Origin: Tamarix chinensis
Taxonomy: Eukaryota > Streptophyta > Magnoliopsida > Caryophyllales > Tamaricaceae
Length of the DNA stretch: 64,000 bases
Direction: 5' to 3'
NCBI GenBank assembly: GCA_030549775.1
Contig: CM060171.1
Coordinates: 3,216,001 to 3,280,000 of the forward strand
Shown: in pieces, positions 22,880-34,486 of the stretch
Layout of the letters: each line of letters starts with the position of its first letter
How positions within the stretch are numbered: the first letter of the stretch is position 1
The notes under the pieces: generated by a model
Seen by the model: only the letters and a program-made list of their open reading frames with translations
What the model was told of the DNA's origin: nothing
Databases searched by the model: none
Program-made: the position numbers and the translations under genes

Positions 22880-25800
22880 CTATAAAAATGCTTGCACATT
22901 ATGCACTAACTCCTCAATTCTGTAGGGAAACTCCTTACTACTGTATTTTAACTAGAAGCCAACTCTTATCTTGATAGTCATGAGCATCCAATTAACGCAA
23001 AACTCTTGATTTTCAAAAACCACCTTATTCCTGGACTCCCAAATAGAACATGTGATAGCAAAAAAGGCGGCCTACCAAATATCTTTTCCCCATCCTCTGC
23101 TCTGAACCCCTAACAAAGCCAATGCATTCTTATCCATTGTTTCAGGCATTACCCATTCACACCTGATCCATTTGCAAAGGTCATACCATAGTCTCCTAGT
23201 CAATTTACAGTGTAAAAAAATATGATTGCTCGTCTCCTTCTTTATCTGGCAAAACGGACAACTTTCCTTTGATTCTTCAATAATTCGCATCCTAACCAAT
23301 CTATCTCTAGTATTGAGTCTGTGTTGAACCGCGAGCCAAGACAAAAGCGCTATCCGTGGCAGGGCTACACTACACCACATTAAACTTGAGCTTCTTGGAT
23401 TCTGGCCCACCTCAGCTATCCTCTGGTACCCAACCTGACAGAGCGATCTCACAAAAAAGATACTGGTAGTGTCACCCTCCCATCTGACCGTATCCTACCT
23501 ACTCTTGCTCAGATGAAACCGCTGAATGGTTGTTCTCAGATGCTCTACTTGGTCCTCTTCCCATACAAAAAAGACTCTTCTCCACTTAAGATTCCAAATC
23601 CATCGTGCTCCTTCCCATTTTCCCATGTCCGCCACTTTATCATCTTTTTGACCCAATATTGAAAAGAGTATAGGGAATCGACTTCTCAATAATCCCTGCC
23701 CTTTCCAGTCATCGTGCCATAATCTGACCCTTTTCCCGTCTCCAAGCTCGACCTTTAGCCGTAAAATAGTATTCTGAAACAAGCAGCCTATCTGAGCAAT
23801 GTCCCTCCAAGGTGTCCACCCTTTGTGATCCTGTGGGATCTCTATACGGCCAAAGTGGTCGTTCGAGTAGATCGATGAGATAATACTCTTCCATGACGCT
23901 CCCTCTACTGTATAGTACCTCCACCACCATTTGAAAAGTAAAGCACTATTTCTCATCACCAAATCCCCTACACCCAACCCCCCGAAGGCTTTGGGTCTCT
24001 GAATCACATCCCATTTCACCAACGACAAACTTTTCCTTTCTCCTCTACTACTCCAGAAAAAGTTTCTCTGGATACTAATGATCTCCTTCACCACACCCTT
24101 AGGGATTCTAAACAAACTCATGTAATACAACAGTAAACTGTTGAGCACACTTTTAATTAGAATCAGTCTCCCTGCTCTTGACAGAACTTTGCTAGTCTCT
24201 TCTTAATCTTGTCCACTACCAGCTTCCACACCTCCTTTCTACTTGTATTTTCTCCCAACGGAAGACCAAGATAACTCATAGGTAACGTTCCAAACTTGCA
24301 CCCCATAATTCATGCCGCCTCTAGTTGGAAGCATGCATCCACACCTAGACCAATAACTTTCGATTTTTCAAAATTGACCCAAAGGCCTGGCAATAAAAAG
24401 AAGCAGTCCATAAGTCTTCTCCAGTCTCTGATACTCTCTAGAGACTCCCCATAGAAGACCATTGTGTCATCCGCAAACTGTAAATGAGTAACCAAACATT
24501 TATCCCTACCCACCGTAAGACCCTGAAGTAGGTCTTTCTCCACACCTCTTCTAATGAGCTGATTAAATGCCTCCACAGCTAAGATGAACAAGAAGGGAGA
24601 TATAGGATCCCCTGTCTTAACCCCCTACCCATCTCGAAAGGTTCAGACGGTACTCCATTAATAAGAATTGAAATCCTTGCTGTCGTGATGCTCTCTTGGA
24701 TCCATCCTCTAAATACCTTCCCGAACCCCATAATGCTAAGGATGTTGTCCACAAAATCCCATCTGATGCTGTCATATGCCTTTTGAAAATCCAGCTTGAT
24801 CATTACACCTCTCTCTCCTCTCCTCTTCTTTGTCCACTGTACTATCTTATTGGCTATCAAGGCCCCGTCCAGAATGCTTCTTCCTTCGATAAAGGCCGCT
24901 TAAGAGTCACTAACCAAAACACTGACCACCTGCTTCAATTTTTAAGCCATAATTTTTAAAATCACCTTGTAAATGCACCCCACTAAGTTGATGGGCTGAA
25001 TTGGTGAACCTCTTCCGCTTCTTCTACCTTGGGGATCAACGAAATCAGAGTAGTGTTGAGTGCCCGAAGTAGCCTACTTGTCCTGAAGAACTCTAAAACA
25101 GAATTGGTGAACTATCCCCCAATAACAGCCCACATTTTTCTAATAAAACTCATATGATAACCATTATACCCAGGTGCTTTGTCTAGATCGCATGACCAGA
25201 CCGCCTTCTGGACATCTTCCTTGCTAGGTACTCTATCCATCCTCCGGCTCTGCTCTCTTGATAAACTCTGGAACCTATTGGCTGAAATGCTCACCTGTGG
25301 AAGATTCGGTTTCTCATAAAGCTTTTTGAAGTAAGACAAGATTCCTTCTTTTATTCCTTCTGGATCTAAAACCTCCTAGCCCTCTACTACCAATTTGCTG
25401 ATGGTGGCTCTCTTCTTCCTGACAGCAACTATTGTGTAAAAAAAATCTCGTATTTTTTTCACCATCATGAAAGCCTCTTATCCTGGACACCTGCCACCAA
25501 TACTCTTCTTTCCTCCTATGCAATTTCCAGAGTTGCACCTGCAAGGTTGCCCTTCTAACTAGATCAACATCAAGTGGGGCGCCTCCATTCACTATCCTAT
25601 CCACCCTCTCTAATTCCTCTTCAAAACACTTAATCATTGACTCGATATCCCCAAACACCTATTTATTCCAGTTCCTTAGTGACCCCTTCATATCCTTCAG
25701 CCTGCTTTGACAAGAAGCCCCTTCCAGCTTGTTCCAACATTCTGTGACAAAACCTCGAAACTTAGGATGAGAGAACCACATATCCCAGGCACGAAATGAC

Positions 25801-26510
25801 TTCTTCCCCCCTCCTTTAGATGCTTCTTTGAGGCAGATTGGATTATGATCCGAGAGAGATCTGTCTAACCCTTGACATGAGATCCTAGGAAATTCAGATA
25901 ACCATGTCGGACTAACAAGAAATCTGTCTAGTAGACTAGCTGAGTCTGCCTTCTGCCACGAAAACTTTATGTTAGCAGGATTAAAGTCAATAAGGCCCAT
26001 CATATCTATCCATTCATTGAACGCCTCAACGCTATTTTTATCAATCCAACCCCCTTTTCTCTCATTCGGGCCTCTGACCTCATTGAAGTCCCCCATAACT
26101 AATAATGGTCTATCGTATAGTTGACCGAAATCCCACAATTCCTCCAATAAAGCCTTTCTTTCGCTTGTATCCGAGAACCCATAGACAAGCAACACCCCAC
26201 ATTCAAATGCTTTCGGCCCTAGGAGGCCTTTGATCAAGATCCATCTACTACCGCTCCTGAAATTACTCAACGAGAAAAAATGAGTGTCCCACCCAATAAT
26301 CAGACCTCCGCTCCTACCTCAAGCAATCGAGTCTCTCCATTCGATCGAGTGACTTCTCCATACCTTCTTCTTCCAAGATTCCTGCAACGACTAGTGTTTC
26401 ATTTCAACCAGACCACATACCCACGATCTTTCCCTATCTAACACCCCATTAATACTAGATATTTTTCCCCAAGCTCCAATCCCCCCAACATTCCAACTAA
26501 CTATTATCAT
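22880..26510 (-). pseudogene. LINE ORF2: endonuclease, reverse transcriptase, zf-RVT
   Basis: Starts MIIVSWNVGGIG at 26510, the conserved SWNVRGLG opening of the L1 endonuclease. It continues to VMGDFNEV (about 26090) and SDHNPI (about 25850), the MGDFN and SDH motifs of the nuclease. The RT region includes LDKAPGYNGYHMSF (25190 region; usually KAPGPDG), IKLDFQKAYDSIRWDF (24790 region), GLRQGI (24620) and LQFADDTMVF (24480), where the FADD metal-binding motif survives. The LPK-type LGVGDLVMRNSALL block lies near 23950. zf-RVT follows at 23452-23072 (WLAVQHRLNTRDRL ... CPFC ... ETSNHIFLHC). A stop within the endonuclease N-terminus (about 26394) and several frameshifts, such as near 24600, make it inactive. 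It functioned in target-primed reverse transcription. Confidence 0.85.
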
Positions 26511-26636
26511 AATAATTAGCCACACCTTTTTCCACACAACAACCCTCCTCATATCTTCCTTCTCTTGATATTCCCCTAGCTTCTTCTTAGAATGAACAAG
26601 CTCTCTTTACACATATTCTCCCCCTTGGACCCAAGC

Positions 26637-28663
26637 CTAAATTCCCTTACCAAACTTCCAGGTTTCTTCTACCTCCGCCCAATCATTTCCCATCACAGAA
26701 TCCTTCTCATCCCCTACTTGCTCCTTTTCCACCCCATCCACTTTCTTCTTCATCCTAGGGGAAACACTTTCGAACCCTGGTGGAAACTCTTTTGAAGAGT
26801 CACGAGAAACCACCCCATCCTCCTCCTCTTCATTGTGTGGTCCCAAGCCAGACTCTCCCACTAAACAGTCAAAGTGTTTTCTACCCTCGACGTTCCTCCT
26901 CCAACTATTAATCAATCTTAATTCTCCTTCAAAATCATGGTCCACGCCCGCAAGCTTCGTATTTTCGGACCCTTAATCCCCTTCTTCTTCGATCCCCTCA
27001 CATCCTCCTCTACTCTCCTCCACCTCCTCTACTCTCCTCCACCTCCTCCCTCCTCCAAATACCATTTCCTTCTTCCACTCTTCTCACCCCTTATGAACGC
27101 ACCATAAAAACCCCATCTCCCTCCCTTTCCCATGAAACAACATTCACAACATTCATTCCCTCCTTGCCACTTCTCAGCCGACACTCTCCCTCTTACTTTT
27201 CTAGCCAGCGCACATCCACATGCTGATCCACACCTATCAGCACATGCACGTCGACAACACTCTCCACTTCCATGAATTGAGTTGTCTGTCTATTAATAAT
27301 ATCTAGCGTAAGATTTGTAGCTCCCCAATCTTCTATGTACTCTCCCCACACATCCGCTGCCTTTTGACTGCCACCTACCACCGAAGCCTTCCCAGGCCCT
27401 CCCGCTCTCCCCATTCCCCTACTACTTTCAGCCTTATGATATATCTCATAGCCATCATCCCCTATTGGACCAACGACCTACCCCATGTCCTTAACCCCGC
27501 GCGTACCCCCTGGACTTCCTTGCCTCCCCTCCGCCCTGAGATAACCACCGATCTCCGACTTCCTTGCCTTCCGTCCGCCCGCCGGGCATGACTAACTTTG
27601 AGTGCTGCCATGACATGAAGCTCTCCCCCACCTCTTTGAGTACCACCTCTACCACTAACTCCCGCACTCTTACTTCGACGGACTCCCTGATATCCTCCAT
27701 GTAGGGAGTGTTAATCAATACCCGATTTGTCGCCATACTTGCACCGTATTCCCCCTCCTCCTCCCAACAAACCCACGAACCCCATGGAGCCACTAGAGAG
27801 CGCAATGTTTCCTCCCTCTAAACCAGCACAGGCAGCCCCCTTACCTCCACCCAAGTTCGTTGTAACCTATAGGCGTCCTCCCTCTTCCATCTCCTAACCA
27901 CTGGTAAGTGACCACGCAACATGCTTTCCTCCTCCATGGCCCTACAACACTCTTCCTTTGATTTAAAGGTAATTAAGAATTTAAAATGGCCAAAGTCGCG
28001 TACCTTTGTGGCTGTGCTCCAATCTCTCTACAACTGAGGGACAATAATCTTAGGGTTTAAGGGCTGAAAGGATTCAACCACAACACTCCTCTCCAGCCAC
28101 TCTACCGCCTCCCTGTCCTTCTGCAGCACCAGCGACCATTTTTGTTGCTGAAGATGTTGGTAGTCTGAACCCCTTACCACCATAGCAAAATTCCTAGAGT
28201 CCCTCGTAGCAAATTTCCCCCTTCCCTGCCCTCGGACTTCCCAAGATTTTCTAATCAAAATAGGCTGCATATCATCCTTCATGTTCTCCCTTTCAAACAA
28301 AGCCATACGAACGAACAAGTAGAGCCCTTGCAGCGGCATATTACTAACTCTCCTTACCGCTTCTCTTGCTTCTCTCTCACTAGCAAACCTTACGAACCCA
28401 AAATGTAAGTTTGAATTCTTCCTCTCCCTTCTGCTGATGAAAATATCCACCACTTTGCTAGCCTCCCCAAATACGTCCTGCACATCCTCGACCGATACAT
28501 GCTTCGCCAAGTTATCCACAAAGACTGTGACTGGCTGTCCATCTCCCTTCCTAAGATGAGCTGCATGGGGCTTTGGTTTGTAGCTCACGAGATTAGGAAT
28601 GGGCCTACTAAAATTTTGATTGAACGTGGCTTGAAAACTAGGTCGTTGGGTAGGTTGATGCAT
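26637..28663 (-). pseudogene. LINE ORF1 with RRM domain
   Basis: The first 211 codons are open. Residues about 45-120 form an RNA-recognition motif: VTVFVDNLAKHVSVEDV (RNP2) and LHFGFVRFASEREA (RNP1). A stop at about 28028 is followed by a frame with the DUF4283-like pattern KVRDFGHFKFLITFKSKEEC and RTWVEVRGLPV, then by acidic, serine- and glycine-rich sequence to about 26637 containing EFPPGFE, which I take as the C-terminal linker. RRM-containing ORF1 proteins are known in plant L1 elements, where they bind the element RNA. At least one stop (near 27820) and shifts in frame break it. Confidence 0.75.
27005..27055. repeat. Short tandem CTCCTC repeat in LINE ORF1 tail
   Basis: Two copies of a CCTCTACTCTCCTCCACCT unit in tandem, in the region coding the acidic ORF1 linker. 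Confidence 0.8.
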
Positions 28664-28790
28664 GGGTTGTTATTGGAAATATCTACCATAATTCACCTTA
28701 CGATTGTTGCTCAATATATCATTAATTCATCTTATTATAAACCAAATACCAAATACTACTCAATCAACTACTACATATAACCCTAATTCA

Positions 28791-29236
28791 ATATTACTTT
28801 ACAATTGACATGAAAGCAACAAGAGTCAAGAAATATACAATATCACAATGAAATCAGAAATAGAAACACAAAATAATTCAACCAACAAAAATTAGGTTAG
28901 ATTCCAATTTCCAATTAATTCAAAAAAAAAAAACTCATGGCTACTCGTTGGGCTTGTGGTTCAAATGAGTCGTGACTATTAGTGAGTGTTGGGCTGGGAC
29001 TTGGGACTTGGGCATCGACGGGCAAAGGTGAGTGTCGACGATTGAAACGGACCAACCAATAATGCAAAAGTTGCCAATAAAGTGGATGACGTCATTTGCA
29101 ACCTTTTAGGATAATGCCACGAAGCTGAAGGTGAGTGGTGGTCCAGTGGACATTGAATGCAACTGAAGGCAGGGATGAATGGACTAGACGAGGGCTGAAA
29201 CTTGAAGTGAAGTCAACAGACGAACAAAGTGGAGAG
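28791..29236. other. Spacer between LINE and solo LTR 3
   Basis: Mixed-composition sequence with an A run near 28922 and GGGACTTGGGACTTGGGC near 28997. No coding or repeat identity was recognised. Confidence 0.4.
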
Positions 29237-30149
29237 AAAAGTGTAATCCTCCAAAATTTTAAAAGCCTATAATTTAATAAATAAATTTTATTTGGGATAA
29301 ATTAGCCTTTAAACCTATTTATTTTAATTATTTTATGGATTTTTGAGTAAATAAAATTAGGTATAAATATTTAATGAATTAAAATAAATATTTTGTTATT
29401 TTAAAATACCCTTTTATTTTATATAATTTTCCAAACCATTATTTTACTAACATTATCCTTTTTAAACCCCTTATGTTTTAATTATATTAAATTAGATTAT
29501 TAAATAAATATATTACCCATAAATATTTCATTTTATTATTTTATAAATTAAATTATTTTAATTGCCCCATTTTCCCTTTTTTCCCTTTGTCCTTTTTCCT
29601 TCCCCTTTTTTCTCCTTTTTCTCCTTTTTTTCTTCTTTTCTTTTTCCTTGGGCCGCCGGTGCCCCGACCTGTCCCTTTTCCCCTGTGACTGGGCCTCTGG
29701 CCCATTCTCTCCTCTCCTCCCTCTCCTTCTCCCTGGTGCCCGGGCCGCTAGCCCAATTTTTCTTCTTTCCTCCTTCGCGTGAGCCAGCCGCCTCCCCCTT
29801 TCTTTTCTTTCCTTTCTTCCTCGACCGGGCCGACCGTTTCTTTTCCTTCAGCTGCCCGTCGCATGCACCTAGCCTCCCCTTTCTTCTTCCCTTCCTCTTC
29901 TTCCTCTTTCCCAGTCGATAATCCCAGCCATCCTCCGCCATTTTCGCCGCCCAACCTGCAACCCCTCTCCCCGTTGACCTCCCCCTATCTCCCTCTTTCT
30001 CTCTCTCTCCCTCTCGTCGTTTTCCTACCATACCGGCTCCACCATCTCTCCCTCTCCCTCTCCCTCCCATTACCATATCCCTTCTCCTTCTCCCTGCAAC
30101 TCCCATTTCCCTAACACCTACCGCCACCCCTCGAGCTCCCTATGATAAA

Positions 30150-30310
30150 CGTGAAGGGCAATTTGGTAATTTAACCAATGAAAGGGGTAATTTGGTAATT
30201 AAGATAATGAACGGGGGTAATTTGACCAACTAAAGGGCAATTTATTAATTATAATAAAGGAAATGGGTAAATTGGTAATCTAACAAACCAAATGGGAAAT
30301 ATATTAAGTG
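30150..30310 (+). repeat. GGGTAATTTGGTAATT minisatellite
   Basis: About five degenerate units of 30-35 bp sharing GGGYAATTTGGTAATT, located just after the pyrimidine-rich block of solo LTR 3. Confidence 0.75.
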
Positions 30311-31281
30311 TAACGATTACGAAGGGTAATTAGTGGCCTAACAAGTGGGGGAAATAGCTCGGTAACCTAAACCGAGTGAGGGTGTAGCTAAGGCCGAATG
30401 TGTGATTTGTGTCCTACATGCCTTGGATGTCCTATATAATTATATGTCATGTTTTATATGCTATTATCTTAATTGTTTCATGTGGGGCGTGGCTTGGAAC
30501 CGAGATGTGTTCATGTGTCCTCTGTTGGTATGTGATAATACGGATATACTGTAAGTTATGATGTGATTTGATGTGACCCTTTAGGACATGCATGCTAGGA
30601 TAATTAATGTGGTAATGTGGGATGGATGCATGAAAAAGAGAAATGGGAGAGAAAGATAAAGGGGAAGTAAGTTGGCTATTGTAGGTATGGGAGGAACTAG
30701 GGTTTGCATGGGATGGTTAGAGTCCGCATAGGGGCAAACTTTACGTATGGAAATTTGCCTCGGGACGTGAAGAAGGTAATAGAAGTGTCGTTTGGGTTTT
30801 TGGGGGCTTCGGGCAAAAAATAGTACGTGGGACAGTATAAGGGTGCGTAGGGGATTAATCTAGGGTTGGGAGGAAACCCTAATGTGAGAAGGTGGAAAAG
30901 AAAAAGAAAATAATAAAAATAAACGAGAATAAGTGGGGCAGAAAGTGAGGGTTGGATCTAAGGGTCGTGACGTGTGGGGTGTTAAAATAGTTGGGTTGTG
31001 TGAGGCAGAGAAGGATGGACCACATAGGCCCAAATTAGATTTTTGGAGAAAACCCAAGAGTAAGGCGATGAGTGGACTTTGAGGGTATAAAGTGTGGGCA
31101 TTGACCTACGCACTTAGGAATTGGGCTCCCTGTGTGAGAAAGTGGATTGAGGAAAGGATGTCGGGGCGAGTTAGGAGGCGCAGAAATCTCAAGATATGGG
31201 ATGAGCCCTCCTGTGAGGATAAATATGGATATAGTTAACCATGCATGTCGAGGGTGAAATACTTTCGAATAAGATACGAAT

Positions 31282-31690
31282 AAGACACTAATCACTTAAA
31301 GAGGAAGATGTTGAGCCGGACCCAGACCGGTCCACCGACGAATAATAGTGGCTAGGAGCTGGGGTACCCTGGAGACCGGTCCACCAGCAAATAATAGTGG
31401 TCGGGAGCGTTTTGCCCTGTATGTATTTTCAGTCCACCGCCTATAATAGTGGGGGATTCCGGGCTCAACAAACCAAACGTAAAAACGATAAGACATGAGG
31501 AATGCACTAATTACTTACAGTGGAACACCTTGTGAGTCGGGGCCAGACCGGTCCACTGACGAATAATAGTGGCCAGGAGTGTTCTACCCTAGAGACCGGT
31601 CCACCAACAAATAATAGTGGTCAGGAGTGTTCTGCCCTGTATGTATTTTCGGTCCACCGGCTATAATAGTGGGGTTCCCGTACTCACATG
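31282..31690 (+). repeat. Higher-order AATAGTGG array of solo LTR 3
   Basis: Six units with core GTCCACCGACGAATAATAGT in two triplets (near 31324, 31374, 31432 and 31545, 31593, 31651), a spacing of about 221 bp between triplets. Each triplet follows a version of AAGACACTAATCACTTAAAG (31282-31301, and a diverged copy near 31503). The third unit of each triplet is of a shorter CTATAATAGTGGGG type. Confidence 0.75.
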
Positions 31691-32457
31691 GACATTTATA
31701 ATCCAAGATGATTGATTAATTATGGACTAATGGCCTTAAGGCCCTAAAAGTATCGATTATTCATTATGGCCCATTAACATTTGGTTGACTTATTAAGTAT
31801 GCGAATGGACGAAAGTGAATGTTACGTATACACCATTGATATCTAATTGAATTGTTGAATATGTGAATGTATGGATCTAAATGTTATGTTGACACTTGTC
31901 GTTATGTATGGATATAGTAGTATAACATGTGTTATATTGCGTGTCTACTTTTAAGTACGTTTTTAAAGGGTTACTTAGTACCGTATAACTAAAGGGTTCC
32001 ATTCGTGGGGCTCCTGTCTATTCAATGGGCAGAACTCCTTGCAGGTCGTATTCAGTGGTATTCAAGTAGGCCTCGGGAAAGAGCGTAAGGAATTATCCGG
32101 AACTATTAGGGTTTTACTCAATCTCCTTTAAATTCACAGTTTCTATATATTTGTTGTCTTGAACCACCATTGGTGGATTATATTCTTATACAATGTTTAC
32201 TTGCGCTACTCAATATGTTTGAATTTCTTGTAAATTGTGGTTTACTCTTTTAGCCTTAGCACTTGGTACTGGAATGGTAGGAGTGAACCAGTCTGGTACT
32301 AAGTGTGGCGGTAATATCCCCAAAGTTCATGACTTATTAATTTGCTTACGCTAATTTTCTGTTAATTAAACAAAATTTTTCAGTAGTAAATTTTGGGGGT
32401 GTTACAATAAGCTCGCAAGTTACAATGGTGAGATTGTGTCATCGACTCATTGTGACT

Positions 32458-32966
32458 AGTAAGGGACGAGGAGGGATGACAATTTGACGAGTTTTAATCA
32501 AAACCCGATAGGTTTTATCCGTTATATATATAAATAAATATGGATACACGGATATGGATATGGATATGAATGAAGGGGAGAAATATCTACCTGATTTGAG
32601 TATTGATATGGGCAACAGATCTTTAAATCCATACCCGTATTCTCATCCGTTTACTCGATATAAAATTATATTTTTACCCTCATTTATAAAGCCTTAAATA
32701 TGTTTTCTAAGGCTAAAAGTGAAGATATAATTAATTTTTAACAATCTAAGTATGTAATTCTAATATTAAATGATTAACTTGATTGGTTTTACCCAAAATC
32801 CGATGGGTTTTACTCTAATGATATGTAAACAGATATAAAGGAAGAAAAAAATATTCGTCAGATTTGAATAAGAATATGGGTATAACTTTTCTTATCGATT
32901 TTGGTAACAGATAAGAGATAGTCGATCCATACTCGATCCGTTATCATTCCTAGATGGGAGTAAGGG
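32458..32966. mobile_element. Small hAT-like non-autonomous element with 8-bp direct repeats
   Basis: Identical AGTAAGGG at 32458-32465 and 32959-32966 flank about 493 bp. Near the ends are AGGGATGACAA and TTATCATTCCT, nearly complementary, resembling the GGGATGGCAA-type ends of plant hAT elements. The interior has GATATGGATATGGATATG repeats (about 32550). A related stretch occurs at about 61725-62150. No transposase is present. Confidence 0.5.
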
Positions 32967-34200
32967 GTTTGGGACAGTAGGATGGGAGTCACAAGCGGGT
33001 GTGAGGGAGAAAAAGGAGGAGAGGAAAGATGAAAAAACAGCAAAGTAAAAAATATTATGTGGGAGTTTGAGCTCACAATCCCATACCTCTCTTAAAACCA
33101 TATCTAATTTTCAAACTAGTACTAGCAGTTTTTGATATTTTATTTTTGATATGTAATATATAATTAAAAAAAATATACATGGGGTTAGGAGACCCATGTG
33201 CTTTTAATTAGTTCCGTCCCTGGTTGTATCGTAAGTTGTTGAGAGGATAGTAATTTTTTTTTATTTGGTCCATGCAACTGTAGGTACGATCTATCATTTA
33301 ATAGATGTAAAAACTACAATAGGGTGAAAAAAATACTAAGGGAAAGAATATTCGGAGTCCTCCAGTGCCCCCAGGCCCCAACCCCAGCATCAACCACATA
33401 CTTGACGAGGTCCTCGCCGGTGATAGGTGTAAATATTAATAGCCCGAAGATGACCCAAGCCACATGCGTACTCCTCCCATCCATTATATATGACATTTTA
33501 GAATAACAAACGCGTTAAAGTATATACTATCCGACTGTGATTTGGTAACTTGAGTTGAACTATATGCTTACATTTGATTTTTCATCGTAGTATAATTTAT
33601 CTTTAATATCATATTTTACCCTTGTAGTTGCTCCACTCTCCCTTATAATCCTTTAGTTCACTAATTTATTCCTCTCGATATCAAATGGGTATTTTTGGTA
33701 TTCTTTCCATGCTATTGTACATTTAAAGTTTTATAAATGTACTAATAATGACTATAAAAAAATTGCTAATTTTATCATATACTTGTATTTACTAAAGTAA
33801 TATGCTTTCCATTGTGTGTGTGTGTATTCGGTCATAATCTTTCCCGCGCATTACTGTCACCAACATGTAAATATATATAATCAAGTTCTTCATTATGTAT
33901 GCGTTGGGAAAAATAAAGGACGTGATACAATAAAGTATGCTGCTGATTTTTTAAAATAACAATAGTAATAGACTAATAGGTGCATTAAATTTAATTTGCA
34001 CATACTGAATGACGGATATTGACAACGCCAATCAAAATATGGGGGAAAAAAGGAGGATTCGGTCATAAGTGTGCACATTAATCGTAATGGTCAGATATGA
34101 ATTTGTGGGGAGGGGGGTATTTACTTCACATTGATCGGTTTTTTTTTTTTTTGAGTGGAAAAGGTCCACGACCTCGCAGATATTATTACTGAATTTTGGG
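32967..34200. other. AT-rich spacer with a minor unassigned frame
   Basis: Contains a short minus-strand frame at 33496-33314 (VAWVIFGLLIFTPITGEDLV...VGAWGHW) with one hydrophobic segment. I do not recognise it; there are no supporting exons. A T run lies at 34139-34152. Nothing else was identified. Confidence 0.35.
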
Positions 34201-34217
34201 CCATACTGCATCAATAA

Positions 34218-34457
34218 TGTTATTACGAGGGATTATTACTACATTACCCTCCTAATTAATGATCCTCTGATCGAGAGTCGATAATTCTGCACAACATAAT
34301 TAGCCATAGCTACTACCTCCATGTATCCAGGAGAGTTTAATTTACTGCATCTAATTACTAGGTGATAAACAATGTAAACAATAACTACATTCTATTATAA
34401 ATAAAAAAGACTACTCGTGCAGCAAAGATAAGCCGAGTAATTATCAAAAACTCTATA
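34218..34457 (+). mobile_element. Probable 5' LTR of a Ty1/copia element
   Basis: Lies directly before the primer-binding site and gag start. It contains TATTATAAATAAAAAAGA near 34394, a plausible TATA box. The left end at TGTTATTAC (34218) is a guess, and the right end does not show a clear CA. Confidence 0.4.
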
Positions 34458-34469
34458 TGGTATCAACCA
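34458..34469 (+). promoter_or_regulatory. Primer-binding site of the copia element
   Basis: TGGTATCAACCA resembles TGGTATCAGAGC (complement of initiator tRNA-Met 3' end), 17 bp before the gag ATG. Confidence 0.6.
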
Positions 34470-34486
34470 GGTTCGACTAGAACCTC

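Larger units (their letters stand above)
22789..28790 (-). mobile_element. L1-like non-LTR retrotransposon (LINE), near full length, inactive
   Basis: Minus-strand element with the two-ORF plan of plant L1 elements. ORF1 (28663 downward) carries an RRM; ORF2 (26510-22880) carries an apurinic-type endonuclease, reverse transcriptase and C-terminal zf-RVT. It ends in a run of nine A residues on the minus strand (22797-22789). The 5' end is uncertain, since no target-site duplication was found; 28790 is only an estimate allowing a short leader. Stops and frameshifts are scattered throughout. It faces the GDSL gene in the same orientation. Confidence 0.85.
29237..32411 (+). mobile_element. Solo LTR 3 (same family) with imperfect target duplication
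   Basis: Element 29242-32406 (3165 bp) begins TGTAATCCTCC and ends GGGGGTGTTACA. Flanks are AAAAG and ATAAG, four of five bases alike, so the duplication is probable. A pyrimidine-rich block (29560-30120), a 30-35 bp minisatellite of GGGTAATTTGGTAATT type (30150-30310), and an AATAGTGG array in two groups of three (31324-31680) follow in the same order as in solo LTR 1. The last 180 bp match the (minus) start of solo LTR 2 well, including CAGTAGTAAATTT before the end. No gag or pol is present. Confidence 0.75.

Noticed and set aside
29558..30127. Long frames on both strands (189 codons minus, 119 and 111 plus)
   Set aside because: These are the two strands of the pyrimidine-rich block of solo LTR 3. 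Glycine/arginine/lysine-rich and serine/phenylalanine/proline-rich translations reflect base composition only.
31296..31496. Minus frame MSYRFYVWFVEPGIPHYYRR and the similar plus frame at 8966-9184
   Set aside because: Both come from the AATAGTGG minisatellite array and recur with it; no independent protein signature.
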